This document shows, in pieces, positions 53,816 through 63,643 of a stretch of 64,000 bases of DNA. The stretch is from assembly GCA_037718865.1 (NCBI GenBank), contig JBBJMP010000005.1:248001-312000 (forward strand). Reading direction: 5' to 3'. Numbering within the stretch: position 1 is the first letter of the stretch; every line of letters starts with the position of its first letter. Made by a program: the position numbers and the translations under genes. This stretch comes from JADCRZ01 sp037718865 (GTDB lineage Bacteria; Bacteroidota; Bacteroidia; Chitinophagales; Chitinophagaceae). The notes below the pieces were generated by a model. That model saw nothing but the letters and a program-made list of their open reading frames with translations, did not search any database and was not told where the DNA came from.

Positions 53816-54115
53816 TTACTCCACCGATCTGATCATTTGTTCCAGTGCATCGAGGTGCGCCCTGAATGCTTTATCTCCTCCCTTGGTTACCGCATACGTC
53901 GTATTTGTTTTGCGGCCGATAAACCCCTTATGTACTATGATAAACCCTTTGTCTTCAAGGGTTTTCAGATGAGATGCCAGGTTTCCGTCTGTTACATTAA
54001 TTAATTCCTTCAGCTCATTGAAATTAACTTCGGTATTTACCATCAGAGCACTCATGATACCCAGGCGAATACGGCTGTCAAAAACTTTATTCAGATGTTC
54101 TATCGGATTCTTCAT
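53816..54115 (-). CDS. Winged-helix transcriptional regulator (HTH_34/MarR-like)
   Basis: This 99-residue DNA-binding protein is almost entirely one winged helix. It has RLGIMSALMVNTEVNFNELKE, the recognition segment TDGNLASHLKTLEDKGFI and a wing with KTNTTYAVT. It has no ligand domain. Its ATG sits one base from the stop codon of the upstream membrane-protein gene, so the two are co-translated. Such small regulators commonly control their own membrane partner. Confidence 0.88.
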   Translation of the reverse strand: MKNPIEHLNKVFDSRIRLGIMSALMVNTEVNFNELKELINVTDGNLASHLKTLEDKGFIIVHKGFIGRKTNTTYAVTKGGDKAFRAHLDALEQMIRSVE

Positions 54116-54116
54116 T

Positions 54117-54776
54117 TCATGCTGTAGTATTCACTTTCTCGTATTTCCACCACATTAAAGCTCCGTAAATTATGTGAAGTACGCCAAAGCCGGCTGCCCA
54201 AAATACCAGGCCGTAATCCGGCATCCACAAGTTAATGACTCCAAGTATCAACTGGGCATACCCCAGCCACCTGACTTCACCCAACGTATACTTACTACCA
54301 TTCACCAATGCCAAACCATAAAAAATCAAGCAGCAGGAAGTGATCATCATATAATCCTCCTGATCCATCATCCTTAAGATCACCAATCCGCCAGCTAACA
54401 TGGGCAAAACCGTATTCCACACCAGCCTTCTGGCAGACCGGCCCCATACGGGTATACCTGCTTTTTTGCTTCTTGTCCACGTAAAAAACAACGCTGAGAG
54501 AAATGCCACTGCAAAAACAATAACAGCTATATAGATTATCTCCCGGGTCAGGCCTTCCCTTTCCAAACCCGAATAATGACTCCCTGATTTATCATGATAA
54601 GAGGTTAGTGCACTATTATATCGATCAATTTTCAACGTGGCAAGCCAGGCTCCGGCTAAAGCGCAAATACCTGCAGAAACGCCGCTCCAACCACTCAGGC
54701 TGATAAACCGGCTGCTTTGTTCCATTATGCGTTTTATATCCTGCAGCGTTTCTAAAGGCTGGTCCATTGAATTCAT
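54117..54776 (-). CDS. Membrane protein paired with winged-helix regulator
   Basis: I do not recognise this 219-residue protein by name. It has a short soluble N-terminus (1-25) and about six hydrophobic helices (near 27-45, 80-102, 118-135, 139-155, 163-180 and 184-203). It is directly followed by the HTH_34-type regulator, a gene pair I have seen repeatedly in Bacteroidota. The role is unknown; a membrane signal input for the regulator is possible. Confidence 0.65.
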   Translation of the reverse strand: MNSMDQPLETLQDIKRIMEQSSRFISLSGWSGVSAGICALAGAWLATLKIDRYNSALTSYHDKSGSHYSGLEREGLTREIIYIAVIVFAVAFLSALFFTWTRSKKAGIPVWGRSARRLVWNTVLPMLAGGLVILRMMDQEDYMMITSCCLIFYGLALVNGSKYTLGEVRWLGYAQLILGVINLWMPDYGLVFWAAGFGVLHIIYGALMWWKYEKVNTTA

Positions 54777-54830
54777 ATTAAAAGTGCTTTGCAGTACAAA
54801 GTAACTACATTTATATTCAATTAGTCAGGC

Positions 54831-54838
54831 TATTTTTG
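54831..54838 (+). promoter_or_regulatory. Probable -7 element of the DUF5686 gene
   Basis: TATTTTTG matches TAnnTTTG and lies 56 bp before the ATG at 54895. No TTG was found at the -33 position. Confidence 0.4.
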
Positions 54839-54894
54839 CAGCCCATACACGTTAACATACCGTTTTGCCTTCTAAATATTACTTTTGGAGTTCT

Positions 54895-57411
54895 ATGTGT
54901 TTTTTACATGCTTATCTGAGAAAAGCTGGCTGTTTCTTTATTTCATTAATGGTAATGACTTCTCTTCATGCTCAGCAAAAGATCATCAGGGGTTATGTTA
55001 AAGATGCTTTGAGTGATGAGCCTATACCCTTTGCTTCTGTTCAATTTATTCATTCGGGCTCAGGTAAACTAAGTGATTCGGCAGGTGGATTTTCATTTCG
55101 GTTTAATAACTGGCCGACCGATACCATCCTCGCAACGTATGTAGGGTACAAGGATGCTAAAATATATGTGGGTGCCGAACTGGTGAAGCAAAATAACGGC
55201 GATACCCTGGAAGTTTCTATCCTGATGGAAAGAGGCAAATTTGCCCAGGAAGTAGTGGTAAAAAGAAAAGTGGACAAAGGGCTGTTGTTATGGCGAAAGA
55301 TCGTACGCAGGAAGGCTTATAATGACAGGTTCCGTTTTGATAATTTTTCTTATGAACTATATAATAAGCTCGAACTGGATCTCAACCGCCTTAAGTTTGA
55401 GAAATTAAAGGAATGGCGGTTGTTAAAGCCGTTCAAAGGCTTGATCGAACAAAATGTAGACAGTTCCGAAGGTCCTCCTTTTTTGCCGGTTTACCTTACC
55501 GAAACAATCTCCGACTTTTATTTCCAGAAAAGCCCCCGGGTTACCAGGGAGGTAATAAAGGGCAGTAAAACCATGGGTATCAATAACGAAAGTATCAGCA
55601 AACTTTTAGGAGGTACAGATCAGAATGTAAACATGTACAACAATTTTATACCCGTCTTCGACAAGCAGTTTGTTAGTCCGGTTAGTAGTAATGGTGATGC
55701 ATATTACAGGTATAAGGTATTGGATACGCAGTATGTGAACGCCCAACGTCTTCTTCATCTGGCGTTTTACCCTAAACGAAAGGGCGAAAACACGTTTGAG
55801 GGTGATTGCTGGATACATGATACCACATTTGCGATACAGAAGATGACACTGTACCTTTCTAAAGAAGCCAACATTAATTTCGTTGAAAAGCTGAGCCTGA
55901 TACAGGAATATGTCATGTTGCCAGATAGCGCCTGGTTCATTTACAAAGATAAATTTGTTGTTGATGTTGCGCCTATAGGTAAGAGCGGTGCAGGAGCCAT
56001 AGGCCGGAAAACAACCACTTACAGAAATGTGGTGTACGATGATTCGTCTGTTACCAATGAACTCCGGAAAAATAAGCTTAAAGAAGAAATTTTGTTTGCC
56101 GAGGGCGCCAGAAATAAAGAGGATGATTACTGGAAGGATTCCAGGCATGAGCAGTTGTCGAAAACTGAACAATCGGTTTATGCCATGATAGATACCCTGC
56201 AAAAAATGCCGATATTTCAGAAGTATACCAATACCATTAACTTTATTGCAACCGGATATAAAAACATCGGAAATTTCCAGATCGGTCCCTGGTTCAACTG
56301 GATCACGTCGAATACATTGGAAGGAACCCGGTTACGATTTGACCTAGGCACCAACAGGGGCTTTAATAAGAACCTTATTCTCCATGGTTACCTGGCCTAT
56401 GGGTTCACCGACCAAAAGTTCAAGTATAAGCTGGACGGCATGTATCTCTTCAACCGCCATCCACGCAGCTTTTTATATGCCTCCTATACCAAGGACCTGG
56501 ATAACGGGCAAACCTATTACGATGAAATAAGCACCGATAATATCTTCGCACTGGCGGTGCGCAAACCGAACATCCCGTTAAAATTTCTCCAGATAGAAGA
56601 GAAGAGAGTAGACTATTTTAAATCTTGGGACAATGGCTTTTCGGCCACGCTTGGGGTTATACACAAGCAGTACGACCCTTTACGCAACCTCCCGCCTAAA
56701 TACCTGTTCACATCCACTACCGGTGAGCCGCTCAATAATTTTGAAGTATCTCTTAAGTTGCGGTATGCCTTCTTGGAAAAATTTATTGAAACATTTTTTT
56801 ACAGGACCAGCCTCGGCAGTCTTTATCCCATCACTGAAATTAAACTGTCCAGAGGAATTTCGGGTATCCTGAACAGCAGTTACGATTACACCAAGCTTTA
56901 TGTCAGCGTTTCGGATTTCAAGAAAATTCCGCCCCTGGGCAGCTTATACTACAATGTGTTTGCAGGTAAAACATTCGGCACCCAACCGTATATGTTACTT
57001 GAAGTGCATCCGGGAAACGAAATTTACTATTACAATAAATATGCTTTTAACCTGATGAACCGGTATGAATATATCAGTGACCAATATGCGGGATTTAACG
57101 TGGAGCATAATTTTGGTAACGGTATTTTCAAATATATATCTTTTACCCGCCGGTTAAAGTTCCGGCAGTTCTGGAGCGCCAAAGGTTTAATTGGAAAGCT
57201 GAGCAATGCTAACCAGGAACTGAACGTAAATAATCCCTTCAATTCTTTTCAAACCCTGAACGGCAAGTCTTATACGGAGGTAGGGACCGGTGTTGACAAC
57301 ATTTTTAAAGTGTTCCGTGTTGACTTCATCTGGCGCCTTACTCCCAGGCCATTACCCAAAGAGCAGATCAAGCGATTCGGCATTTTTGGCAGCTTCAGGC
57401 TGGCATTTTGA
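54895..57411 (+). CDS. Outer-membrane DUF5686 protein with carboxypeptidase-like regulatory domain
   Basis: From ATG 54895 this protein has 838 residues. The signal peptide ends at SLHAQ (about residue 27). A carboxypeptidase-regulatory-like beta-sandwich follows (about 31-110, RGYVKDALSDEPIPFASVQF). A DUF5686 region then leads to a beta-rich C-terminal half with alternating aromatic strands and a terminal FGSFRLAF, suggesting a barrel. There is no plug domain, so it is not a TonB receptor. Its function is unknown. An in-frame TTG at 54865 is a less likely start. Confidence 0.8.
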   Translation: MCFLHAYLRKAGCFFISLMVMTSLHAQQKIIRGYVKDALSDEPIPFASVQFIHSGSGKLSDSAGGFSFRFNNWPTDTILATYVGYKDAKIYVGAELVKQNNGDTLEVSILMERGKFAQEVVVKRKVDKGLLLWRKIVRRKAYNDRFRFDNFSYELYNKLELDLNRLKFEKLKEWRLLKPFKGLIEQNVDSSEGPPFLPVYLTETISDFYFQKSPRVTREVIKGSKTMGINNESISKLLGGTDQNVNMYNNFIPVFDKQFVSPVSSNGDAYYRYKVLDTQYVNAQRLLHLAFYPKRKGENTFEGDCWIHDTTFAIQKMTLYLSKEANINFVEKLSLIQEYVMLPDSAWFIYKDKFVVDVAPIGKSGAGAIGRKTTTYRNVVYDDSSVTNELRKNKLKEEILFAEGARNKEDDYWKDSRHEQLSKTEQSVYAMIDTLQKMPIFQKYTNTINFIATGYKNIGNFQIGPWFNWITSNTLEGTRLRFDLGTNRGFNKNLILHGYLAYGFTDQKFKYKLDGMYLFNRHPRSFLYASYTKDLDNGQTYYDEISTDNIFALAVRKPNIPLKFLQIEEKRVDYFKSWDNGFSATLGVIHKQYDPLRNLPPKYLFTSTTGEPLNNFEVSLKLRYAFLEKFIETFFYRTSLGSLYPITEIKLSRGISGILNSSYDYTKLYVSVSDFKKIPPLGSLYYNVFAGKTFGTQPYMLLEVHPGNEIYYYNKYAFNLMNRYEYISDQYAGFNVEHNFGNGIFKYISFTRRLKFRQFWSAKGLIGKLSNANQELNVNNPFNSFQTLNGKSYTEVGTGVDNIFKVFRVDFIWRLTPRPLPKEQIKRFGIFGSFRLAF

Positions 57412-57551
57412 TGAACTTTTGATCTTGCACGTGGTTGGGTAATATAATAATTAATACTTTAATGTAGACTCAATTTTTCTTCTTCAATCCCCAACTCCAA
57501 TTAATCTCCTTATCTTAGTTTCGTATCCAATCAACGACTTAACCTAATTGC

Positions 57552-59054
57552 ATGCCCGGTAAATACATTCTTGCCCTGGATCAGGGAACAACAAGTTCCC
57601 GCGCCATCCTCTTCGATAAAGGCGGTAATATGATCAGCATGGCGCAGAAGGAATTTAACCAGATCTACCCGCAGGCCGGATGGGTGGAACATGATCCGGA
57701 AGAGATCTGGTCGTCACAATATAGCGTATTTGCAGAAGTGCTTGCCCGCGGCAATATTCAACTGCAGCAGGTAGCCGCTATAGGCATAACCAACCAGCGG
57801 GAAACTACCCTGGTCTGGGATCGCGGGGATTCAAAACCTGTCTGCCATGCCATTGTGTGGCAGGACAGAAGAACAGCTTCGTTCTGTGACCAGTTAAAAC
57901 AGGCAGGCCTGAGCGACACAATCCGGGAAAAGACGGGGCTTGTCATTGATGCCTATTTCTCCGCTACCAAATTAAAATGGATATTGGATAATGTGCCGTC
58001 TGCCAGGGCCAGGGCGGACAAAGGCGAACTGGCTTTCGGGACAGTAGATACCTGGCTGGCCTGGAAACTCTCCAAAGGAAAACTGCATATAACGGATGTA
58101 ACGAATGCATCCCGTACCATGCTGATGAATATTCATACCTGTGAATGGGATCCGGACCTACTCAGGCTTTTCGATATTCCTTCTTCTATGCTACCTGAGA
58201 TAAATCCGTCAAGTAAAATGTATGGGGTTACTGACAGTGTAGTCCGGAATTCGAATATTCCGATATGCGGAATTGCAGGTGACCAGCAATCGGCACTATT
58301 TGGTCAAATGTGTACCCAACAGGGAATGGTTAAGAATACTTATGGTACAGGTTGCTTTATGTTGATGAATACGGGCAGCAAAGCGGTGTCCTCAAAAAAT
58401 AACCTGATTACCACCGTTGCCTGGAAAATACACAATAAAGTAGAATATGCACTGGAAGGAAGCATTTTCATTGCAGGCGCCATCGTACAATGGTTAAGAG
58501 ACGGATTACAGATCATCCGTTCCTCTGCCGAGGTGGAGGCCCTGGCCCTTCAGGTAAATGATACCGGCGGAGTATACATGGTGCCGGCTTTTGCCGGCCT
58601 GGGAGCTCCTCACTGGAACCAATATGCGCGGGGAACTCTGTTTGGGCTGACCAGGGGCACAGTCAATGCACATATTGCAAGGGCTTCGCTGGAGAGTATT
58701 GCCTACCAGACAATGGACGTATTAAAAGCAATGGAATCGGATGCAGGAATTACAATCCGGGAACTAAGGGTAGACGGAGGGGCTACCGTGAATAACTTAT
58801 TGATGCAGTTTCAAAGCGATATTCTGCAGGTTCCGGTGGTAAGACCGCGGGTTTATGAAACCACTGCTTTGGGCGCTGCTTATCTCGCCGGACTGGCTAT
58901 AGGTTATTGGAACGATATGCACGAAATAGAACAGCAATGGAAGGCGGATCAGCGGTTTACTCCCACAAGATCTACCGAAGCCATGGCACCATTCATCAAA
59001 GGATGGCAAAAAGCGGTGGCTGCCAGCATATCGTGGGCTGAGGATAAACGTTAG
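57552..59054 (+). CDS. glpK: Glycerol kinase
   Basis: This 500-residue FGGY-family kinase phosphorylates glycerol to sn-glycerol 3-phosphate, trapping it in the cell. The N-terminal phosphate-binding DQGTTSSRAILFD is at about 7-19, with GWVEHDPEEIW after it. GDQQSALFGQ marks the second nucleotide-binding half. Length matches E. coli GlpK (502). It heads the plus-strand operon glpK-glpD-glpF. Confidence 0.96.
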   Translation: MPGKYILALDQGTTSSRAILFDKGGNMISMAQKEFNQIYPQAGWVEHDPEEIWSSQYSVFAEVLARGNIQLQQVAAIGITNQRETTLVWDRGDSKPVCHAIVWQDRRTASFCDQLKQAGLSDTIREKTGLVIDAYFSATKLKWILDNVPSARARADKGELAFGTVDTWLAWKLSKGKLHITDVTNASRTMLMNIHTCEWDPDLLRLFDIPSSMLPEINPSSKMYGVTDSVVRNSNIPICGIAGDQQSALFGQMCTQQGMVKNTYGTGCFMLMNTGSKAVSSKNNLITTVAWKIHNKVEYALEGSIFIAGAIVQWLRDGLQIIRSSAEVEALALQVNDTGGVYMVPAFAGLGAPHWNQYARGTLFGLTRGTVNAHIARASLESIAYQTMDVLKAMESDAGITIRELRVDGGATVNNLLMQFQSDILQVPVVRPRVYETTALGAAYLAGLAIGYWNDMHEIEQQWKADQRFTPTRSTEAMAPFIKGWQKAVAASISWAEDKR

Positions 59055-59137
59055 TTGACACCTATGCGGCAGTTGAATATTTATAGTATTTGTTCAAAAA
59101 TAACATGCCCTATAATGAACAGGCTCCTGAACATCGA

Positions 59138-60700
59138 ATGAACCGTAAAACCATGATACAACAATTGGAATCGCATTTGGGAGAATGGGATGTCTGTATT
59201 ATTGGTGGCGGGGCAACCGGTCTGGGTACGGCGGTTGATGCTGCTTCCCGCGGGTTTAAAACCCTGCTGGTCGAGCAACATGATTTTGCAAAGGGCACCT
59301 CATCACGCTCAACTAAATTGATCCATGGAGGTGTCCGGTATTTGCAGCAGGGCAACATCAAACTGGTCATTGAAGCATTGAGGGAAAGAGGACTGCTGCG
59401 AAAGAACGCACCGCATCTGGTGAAAGACCAGTCTTTCGTCATTCCAAACTACAAGTGGTGGGAAGGCCCTTTTTATGGTTTCGGTTTAAAAATTTACGAC
59501 TGGATGGCGGGAAGGCTGGGTTTAGGACCTTCGCAGGTTTTATCCAGGGAAGAAACCCTTCAACTGGCTCCGACGCTTGATGGACAGGGCCTCAGGGGCG
59601 GCGTACTATATTTTGACGGCCAGTTCGATGACGCACGTTTAGCCATTAACCTGGCTCAAACAGCCACTGACCACGGAGGCGTGTTGTTAAACTATATGCA
59701 GGTAACACAATTGCAGAAAAAAGATAGTCGCATAACAGGTGTACAATGCAGAGATGCCATTACAGGACAAACGTATTCGGCACAGGCAAAAACGGTGATT
59801 AATGCCACGGGCATATTTACTGATTCCATTCTGCAGATGGATATCAAAGATGCGCCTCCCATAATAACCCTGAGCCAGGGCATTCATTTGGTGCTTGACA
59901 AAAGTTTTTTGCCAGGTAAGGCTGCCATTATGATCCCTCATACAGATGATGGCAGAGTGTTATTTGCAGTGCCCTGGCATACCAAAACGTTGGTAGGTAC
60001 CACGGATACTCCTGTTGAGCATCCCTCTTTAGAACCAAAAGCCAGGCAGGAAGAAATATTATTTATCCTTACCCAAATCGGCAAATACCTGCTAAAAAAT
60101 CCTGAATGGAATGATATACGATCGGTGTTTGCCGGACTTCGTCCGCTGGTTAAAGGAAATGCCCAGCATACAGCCGCATTACCGCGCGATCACCTGATCC
60201 AGGTAAGTGATACCGGATTGATTACGATCACCGGCGGCAAATGGACCACCTACCGCAGAATGGCGGAAGATGTGGTGAATATCGCTATCAGCGTTGGAGC
60301 CTTGGAAAAAAAGATCAGCAAAACGGAAGATCTGCCCGTTCATGGCTGGAAAAATGACATTGACTATAACGATGAATTGTATTTTTACGGTACCGCGGCG
60401 ACGGAGATCAGGCAGTTGATTAAAGAGGATGCCGCAATGGGCGAAAAAATCAATGCTTCCCTTCCATACCGGAAAGCAGAAATCATCTGGGCGGTTCAAC
60501 ATGAAATGTGCATGACCGTAGAAGATGCGCTGGCCAGGAGAACCAGGGCATTACTGCTGGATGCAAAAGCGGCAATAGCTGCCGCACCGGCTGTGGCGGC
60601 TTTAATGGCCAAAGCAATGAATAAAGAAGCGGACTGGGAAAAAGAACAAATCGAGTCCTTCACTATAATGGCTAAGCAATATCTTCCCGATCCGTTTTGA
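59138..60700 (+). CDS. glpD: FAD-dependent glycerol-3-phosphate dehydrogenase
   Basis: This membrane-associated flavoenzyme oxidises glycerol 3-phosphate to dihydroxyacetone phosphate and feeds electrons to quinone. The FAD loop is DVCIIGGGATGLGTAVDAA, and HGGVRYLQQG and GGKWTTYRRMAEDV are family blocks. I chose ATG 59138 (520 residues, starting MNRKTMIQQLE); ATG 59105 and TTG 59090 are alternatives. It lies between glpK and glpF, with gaps of 83 and 33 bp. Confidence 0.93.
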   Translation: MNRKTMIQQLESHLGEWDVCIIGGGATGLGTAVDAASRGFKTLLVEQHDFAKGTSSRSTKLIHGGVRYLQQGNIKLVIEALRERGLLRKNAPHLVKDQSFVIPNYKWWEGPFYGFGLKIYDWMAGRLGLGPSQVLSREETLQLAPTLDGQGLRGGVLYFDGQFDDARLAINLAQTATDHGGVLLNYMQVTQLQKKDSRITGVQCRDAITGQTYSAQAKTVINATGIFTDSILQMDIKDAPPIITLSQGIHLVLDKSFLPGKAAIMIPHTDDGRVLFAVPWHTKTLVGTTDTPVEHPSLEPKARQEEILFILTQIGKYLLKNPEWNDIRSVFAGLRPLVKGNAQHTAALPRDHLIQVSDTGLITITGGKWTTYRRMAEDVVNIAISVGALEKKISKTEDLPVHGWKNDIDYNDELYFYGTAATEIRQLIKEDAAMGEKINASLPYRKAEIIWAVQHEMCMTVEDALARRTRALLLDAKAAIAAAPAVAALMAKAMNKEADWEKEQIESFTIMAKQYLPDPF

Positions 60701-60733
60701 TCATTAATATGCACCACCTAAAAACCTGCAAGT

Positions 60734-61438
60734 ATGACTCCCTTTTTTGGTGAACTGTTTGGAACCGCCCTGCTCATCATTCTTGGAAATGGTGTAGTAG
60801 CTAATGTTGTTCTGAACAAAACAAAGGGCCACAATAGTGGTTGGATCGTCATCACCTTTGGCTGGGCCATGGCTGTGTATGTCGCTGTGTTTATTGCCGC
60901 GCCTCACAGTAAGGCGCATCTCAATCCTGCCGTCACGCTTGCTTTTGCCTTTGTGAAAAAGCTGGACTGGAATAAAGTGCCTTTGTATATTACCGCTCAA
61001 CTACTCGGATCGATGGCCGGGGCAGCCATGGTTTGGATTGCCTATCGGCGGCATTTTACCGAAACACAATCTGCAGATGCCAAGCTGGCCGCATTTTGTA
61101 CCTCGCCGGCCATTCGGAACACCCTGGATAATCTGTTAACCGAAATTATCGCCACCTTTGTTTTTATTACCGGGATACTTCATATCGCTGCTCCGGCAAA
61201 CAGCCTGGGAGCGCTGGATGCCCTTCCTGTTGCTCTGCTGGTGTTTGGCATCGGGTTATCTTTAGGTGGCCCGACAGGTTACGCCATAAATCCTGTAAGG
61301 GACCTTGGACCACGTTTGGTTCATTTTTTACTGCCTCTTTCGGGTAAGCGTGACAGTGACTGGCCCTATTCCTGGATACCGGTAATCGGTCCGGTGATCG
61401 GGGCGTTGCTGGCTGCGGCCATTTTCAACATGATCTGA
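60734..61438 (+). CDS. glpF: Glycerol facilitator (MIP/aquaporin family)
   Basis: This 234-residue channel has six transmembrane helices and lets glycerol enter by diffusion. The first pore motif is a normal NPA (Asn64-Pro65-Ala66, HLNPAVT). The second reads Asn186-Pro187-Val188-Arg189-Asp190. The Asp after the second motif is typical of glycerol-conducting members, but the Ala-to-Val change is unusual. Its place at the end of glpK-glpD supports glycerol as substrate. It converges on the aminotransferase gene with 9 bp between them. Confidence 0.92.
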   Translation: MTPFFGELFGTALLIILGNGVVANVVLNKTKGHNSGWIVITFGWAMAVYVAVFIAAPHSKAHLNPAVTLAFAFVKKLDWNKVPLYITAQLLGSMAGAAMVWIAYRRHFTETQSADAKLAAFCTSPAIRNTLDNLLTEIIATFVFITGILHIAAPANSLGALDALPVALLVFGIGLSLGGPTGYAINPVRDLGPRLVHFLLPLSGKRDSDWPYSWIPVIGPVIGALLAAAIFNMI

Positions 61439-61447
61439 AATCCTGCC

Positions 61448-62635
61448 TTAGGTCAGGCACACACTGCAGCTGTTGATAATTATTTTACACGCTGCTTCAA
61501 TCTGCTGTTCTTCAATCATCAGGGGCGGGGCAATGCGCATACAATGAGGAGCAAACAAAAACCAGTCGGTCACCAATCCCTGCTGCAGGCACCGTTCAAT
61601 TATTTTTTTGTTGATGTCAAAACTAGCGAATTCCACAGCCATCCATAAGCCGGATGATCTTACCGATCTAATAGCCGGGTCAGTTAATGCCGAACGGAAT
61701 AAGGCCTCTTTTCGTTTTACCTGATCAATCCATTCTTCGTCAAGCAAAACCTGCATGGCAGCCAAACCCGCGGCGCAACAGACCGGATGGCCTCCAAAAG
61801 TAGTAATATGCCCAAGCTCCGGCTGGAAACTCAGTGTAGACATAAGTTTTTTATCGGCTACAAAAGCACCCAGTGGCATGCCTCCTCCCAACGCTTTGCC
61901 GAGTAATAGAATATCTGGCACCACTCCATATGCAGTAAAAGCCCACAAAGTTCCCGTCCGACCAAACCCGGCCTGGATTTCATCCAGGATCAACAACACC
62001 CGATGCTCATCACATTTACGCCTCAGGGCCTGCATCCATTCTACAGACGGGATTTGAATTCCGCTTTCCGCCTGCACCGTTTCTGCAATAACACAGGCGG
62101 TTTTACCAGTGATATGTTCCAGTGAAGCGGATTCATTATAATCCAGATGCAGCACATCCGGCAGTAAAGGGCGGAAAGCATTTCTCCAGTATTCGTCTCC
62201 AATTACACTTAACGAACCTTGCGTGGAGCCGTGATAGGCGTTCTTAAATGCAACGATCTGAGTGCGGCCCGTAGCCCGTTTGGCCAGTTTCATAGCGCCC
62301 TCTGTTGCTTCGGTGCCTGAATTGGTAAAGTAAACAGTATTTAAAGAACTTGGTAAATGATTGGCCAGGAAAGCCGCATACTGAACCTGTGGAGATTGGA
62401 TGAACTCGCCATATACCAGCACGTGCAGGTAAGCATCAGCCTGTTGCCGGATCGCTTCCACCACTTTCGGATGGCAGTGGCCCGTGTTACAAACACTGAT
62501 GCCTCCTATTAGATCAATGTACATTTTCCCTTGTACATCGTATAAGAAAGCGCCCTTTGCCCTGCTGATCTCCAAGCCCATGGGTGCCGGGGAGGTTTGG
62601 GCCAGGTGGCGGAAGAATAATTCGCGTTGGTTCAT
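61448..62635 (-). CDS. Class III PLP-dependent aminotransferase
   Basis: From ATG 62635 the enzyme has 395 residues; an ATG at 62677 adds 14 that do not look conserved. It has the PLP-phosphate block TNSGTEATEGAMKLA, the cofactor Asp in LILDEIQAGFGRTG, and Lys247 in LLLGKALGGGMPLGA, which forms the internal aldimine. The family includes acetylornithine, ornithine, GABA and other omega-aminotransferases, and sequence alone does not settle the substrate. It is divergent from the carbonic anhydrase-like gene. Confidence 0.88.
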   Translation of the reverse strand: MNQRELFFRHLAQTSPAPMGLEISRAKGAFLYDVQGKMYIDLIGGISVCNTGHCHPKVVEAIRQQADAYLHVLVYGEFIQSPQVQYAAFLANHLPSSLNTVYFTNSGTEATEGAMKLAKRATGRTQIVAFKNAYHGSTQGSLSVIGDEYWRNAFRPLLPDVLHLDYNESASLEHITGKTACVIAETVQAESGIQIPSVEWMQALRRKCDEHRVLLILDEIQAGFGRTGTLWAFTAYGVVPDILLLGKALGGGMPLGAFVADKKLMSTLSFQPELGHITTFGGHPVCCAAGLAAMQVLLDEEWIDQVKRKEALFRSALTDPAIRSVRSSGLWMAVEFASFDINKKIIERCLQQGLVTDWFLFAPHCMRIAPPLMIEEQQIEAACKIIINSCSVCLT

Positions 62636-62782
62636 GGTTTGCCAATGACTGCTTAAGCCTGGTTTAGTCAAACGCAATCTAATGATAACGTTGCAGAAAA
62701 TTTTCAGGATATTTGTTTACAACGGATAATCCGGACTTACATAAAGAGCGGAGCTTAAATAGTATTTAAACCTGACTGACCT

Positions 62783-63295
62783 ATGCCAGTTATCCTTCCG
62801 GTTGAAGGGGTATTTCCAAGCTTTGGTAATGATTGTTTCATTGCTCCCAATGCTACAATAGTGGGAGATGTTGTCATGGGTGACCAGTGCAGTATCTGGT
62901 TCAATGCAGTAGTGAGGGGCGATGTGAACAGCATCAGGATGGGCAACCTGGTAAATGTACAGGATGGGGCCGTAATACACGGCACCTATCAGAAATCGAA
63001 AACCGTGATCGGGAATAAGGTTTCTATCGGACATAATGCCATCTTACACGGGTGTACTGTACAAGATAATGTACTTATCGGCATGGGTTCAATTGTTATG
63101 GATGATGCCGAGATAGGCAGCAATTCGATCATTGCGGCGGGTGCGGTAGTGCTGGAAGGCACCATTGTAGAACCCGGCAGCATTTACGCAGGTGTTCCGG
63201 CAAAAAAGGTCAAAGACATTTCCGAAGAGATGATCTCTGGAGAAATAAACAGGATAGCAAACAATTATGTCCGTTACGCCGGATGGTTTAAGTAG
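62783..63295 (+). CDS. Gamma-class carbonic anhydrase family protein
   Basis: This 170-residue left-handed beta-helix protein (hexapeptide repeats such as VIGNKV and IGHNAI) should form a trimer. The three metal ligands of gamma carbonic anhydrases are present as His66, His84 and His89, with Arg45 and Asp47 at the subunit interface (RGDVNSIR). Activity is therefore plausible, though many homologues (PaaY/YrdA type) are weak or inactive. It stands alone between divergent and plus-strand neighbours. Confidence 0.88.
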   Translation: MPVILPVEGVFPSFGNDCFIAPNATIVGDVVMGDQCSIWFNAVVRGDVNSIRMGNLVNVQDGAVIHGTYQKSKTVIGNKVSIGHNAILHGCTVQDNVLIGMGSIVMDDAEIGSNSIIAAGAVVLEGTIVEPGSIYAGVPAKKVKDISEEMISGEINRIANNYVRYAGWFK

Positions 63296-63407
63296 TCGGA
63301 GTCGGCTTTAACCGGTTGGTGGTTGGTGAAAACACCATCTACGGGCAGTAGGCTGGACTACCAGATAATATTTTTTATCTTCATTCGTTTTACCTGAAAT
63401 TTACCTA

Positions 63408-63596
63408 ATGAAGTTACGCCGTCATTTTGCTGCACTACTGATCTGTTGTTCATTTTTGCTGTTGTGTACATCGTGCAGGATGTTGAGCAACCTCTTCGGA
63501 CCCAAATACGGCTGTCCTTCAAACGGTAAAAATGTAGGAGCTGAAAGGCTGCTGAGCGGAGAGAAACTGCCTAAAGCAAAAAAATTCAAATCCTAG
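63408..63596 (+). CDS. Small lipoprotein of unknown function
   Basis: This 62-residue protein has a lipoprotein signal with lipobox LCTSC (Cys23) and a short basic mature part, RMLSNLFGPKYGCPSNGKN, ending in Lys/Ser. Small conserved lipoproteins of this type occur in Chitinophagaceae; the role is unknown. One more Cys (about 36) remains in the mature part. Confidence 0.7.
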   Translation: MKLRRHFAALLICCSFLLLCTSCRMLSNLFGPKYGCPSNGKNVGAERLLSGEKLPKAKKFKS

Positions 63597-63643
63597 TGAA
63601 GTTCGAAAATAGGTCATCTGCCAATCTGCAGCAACACAATCCT

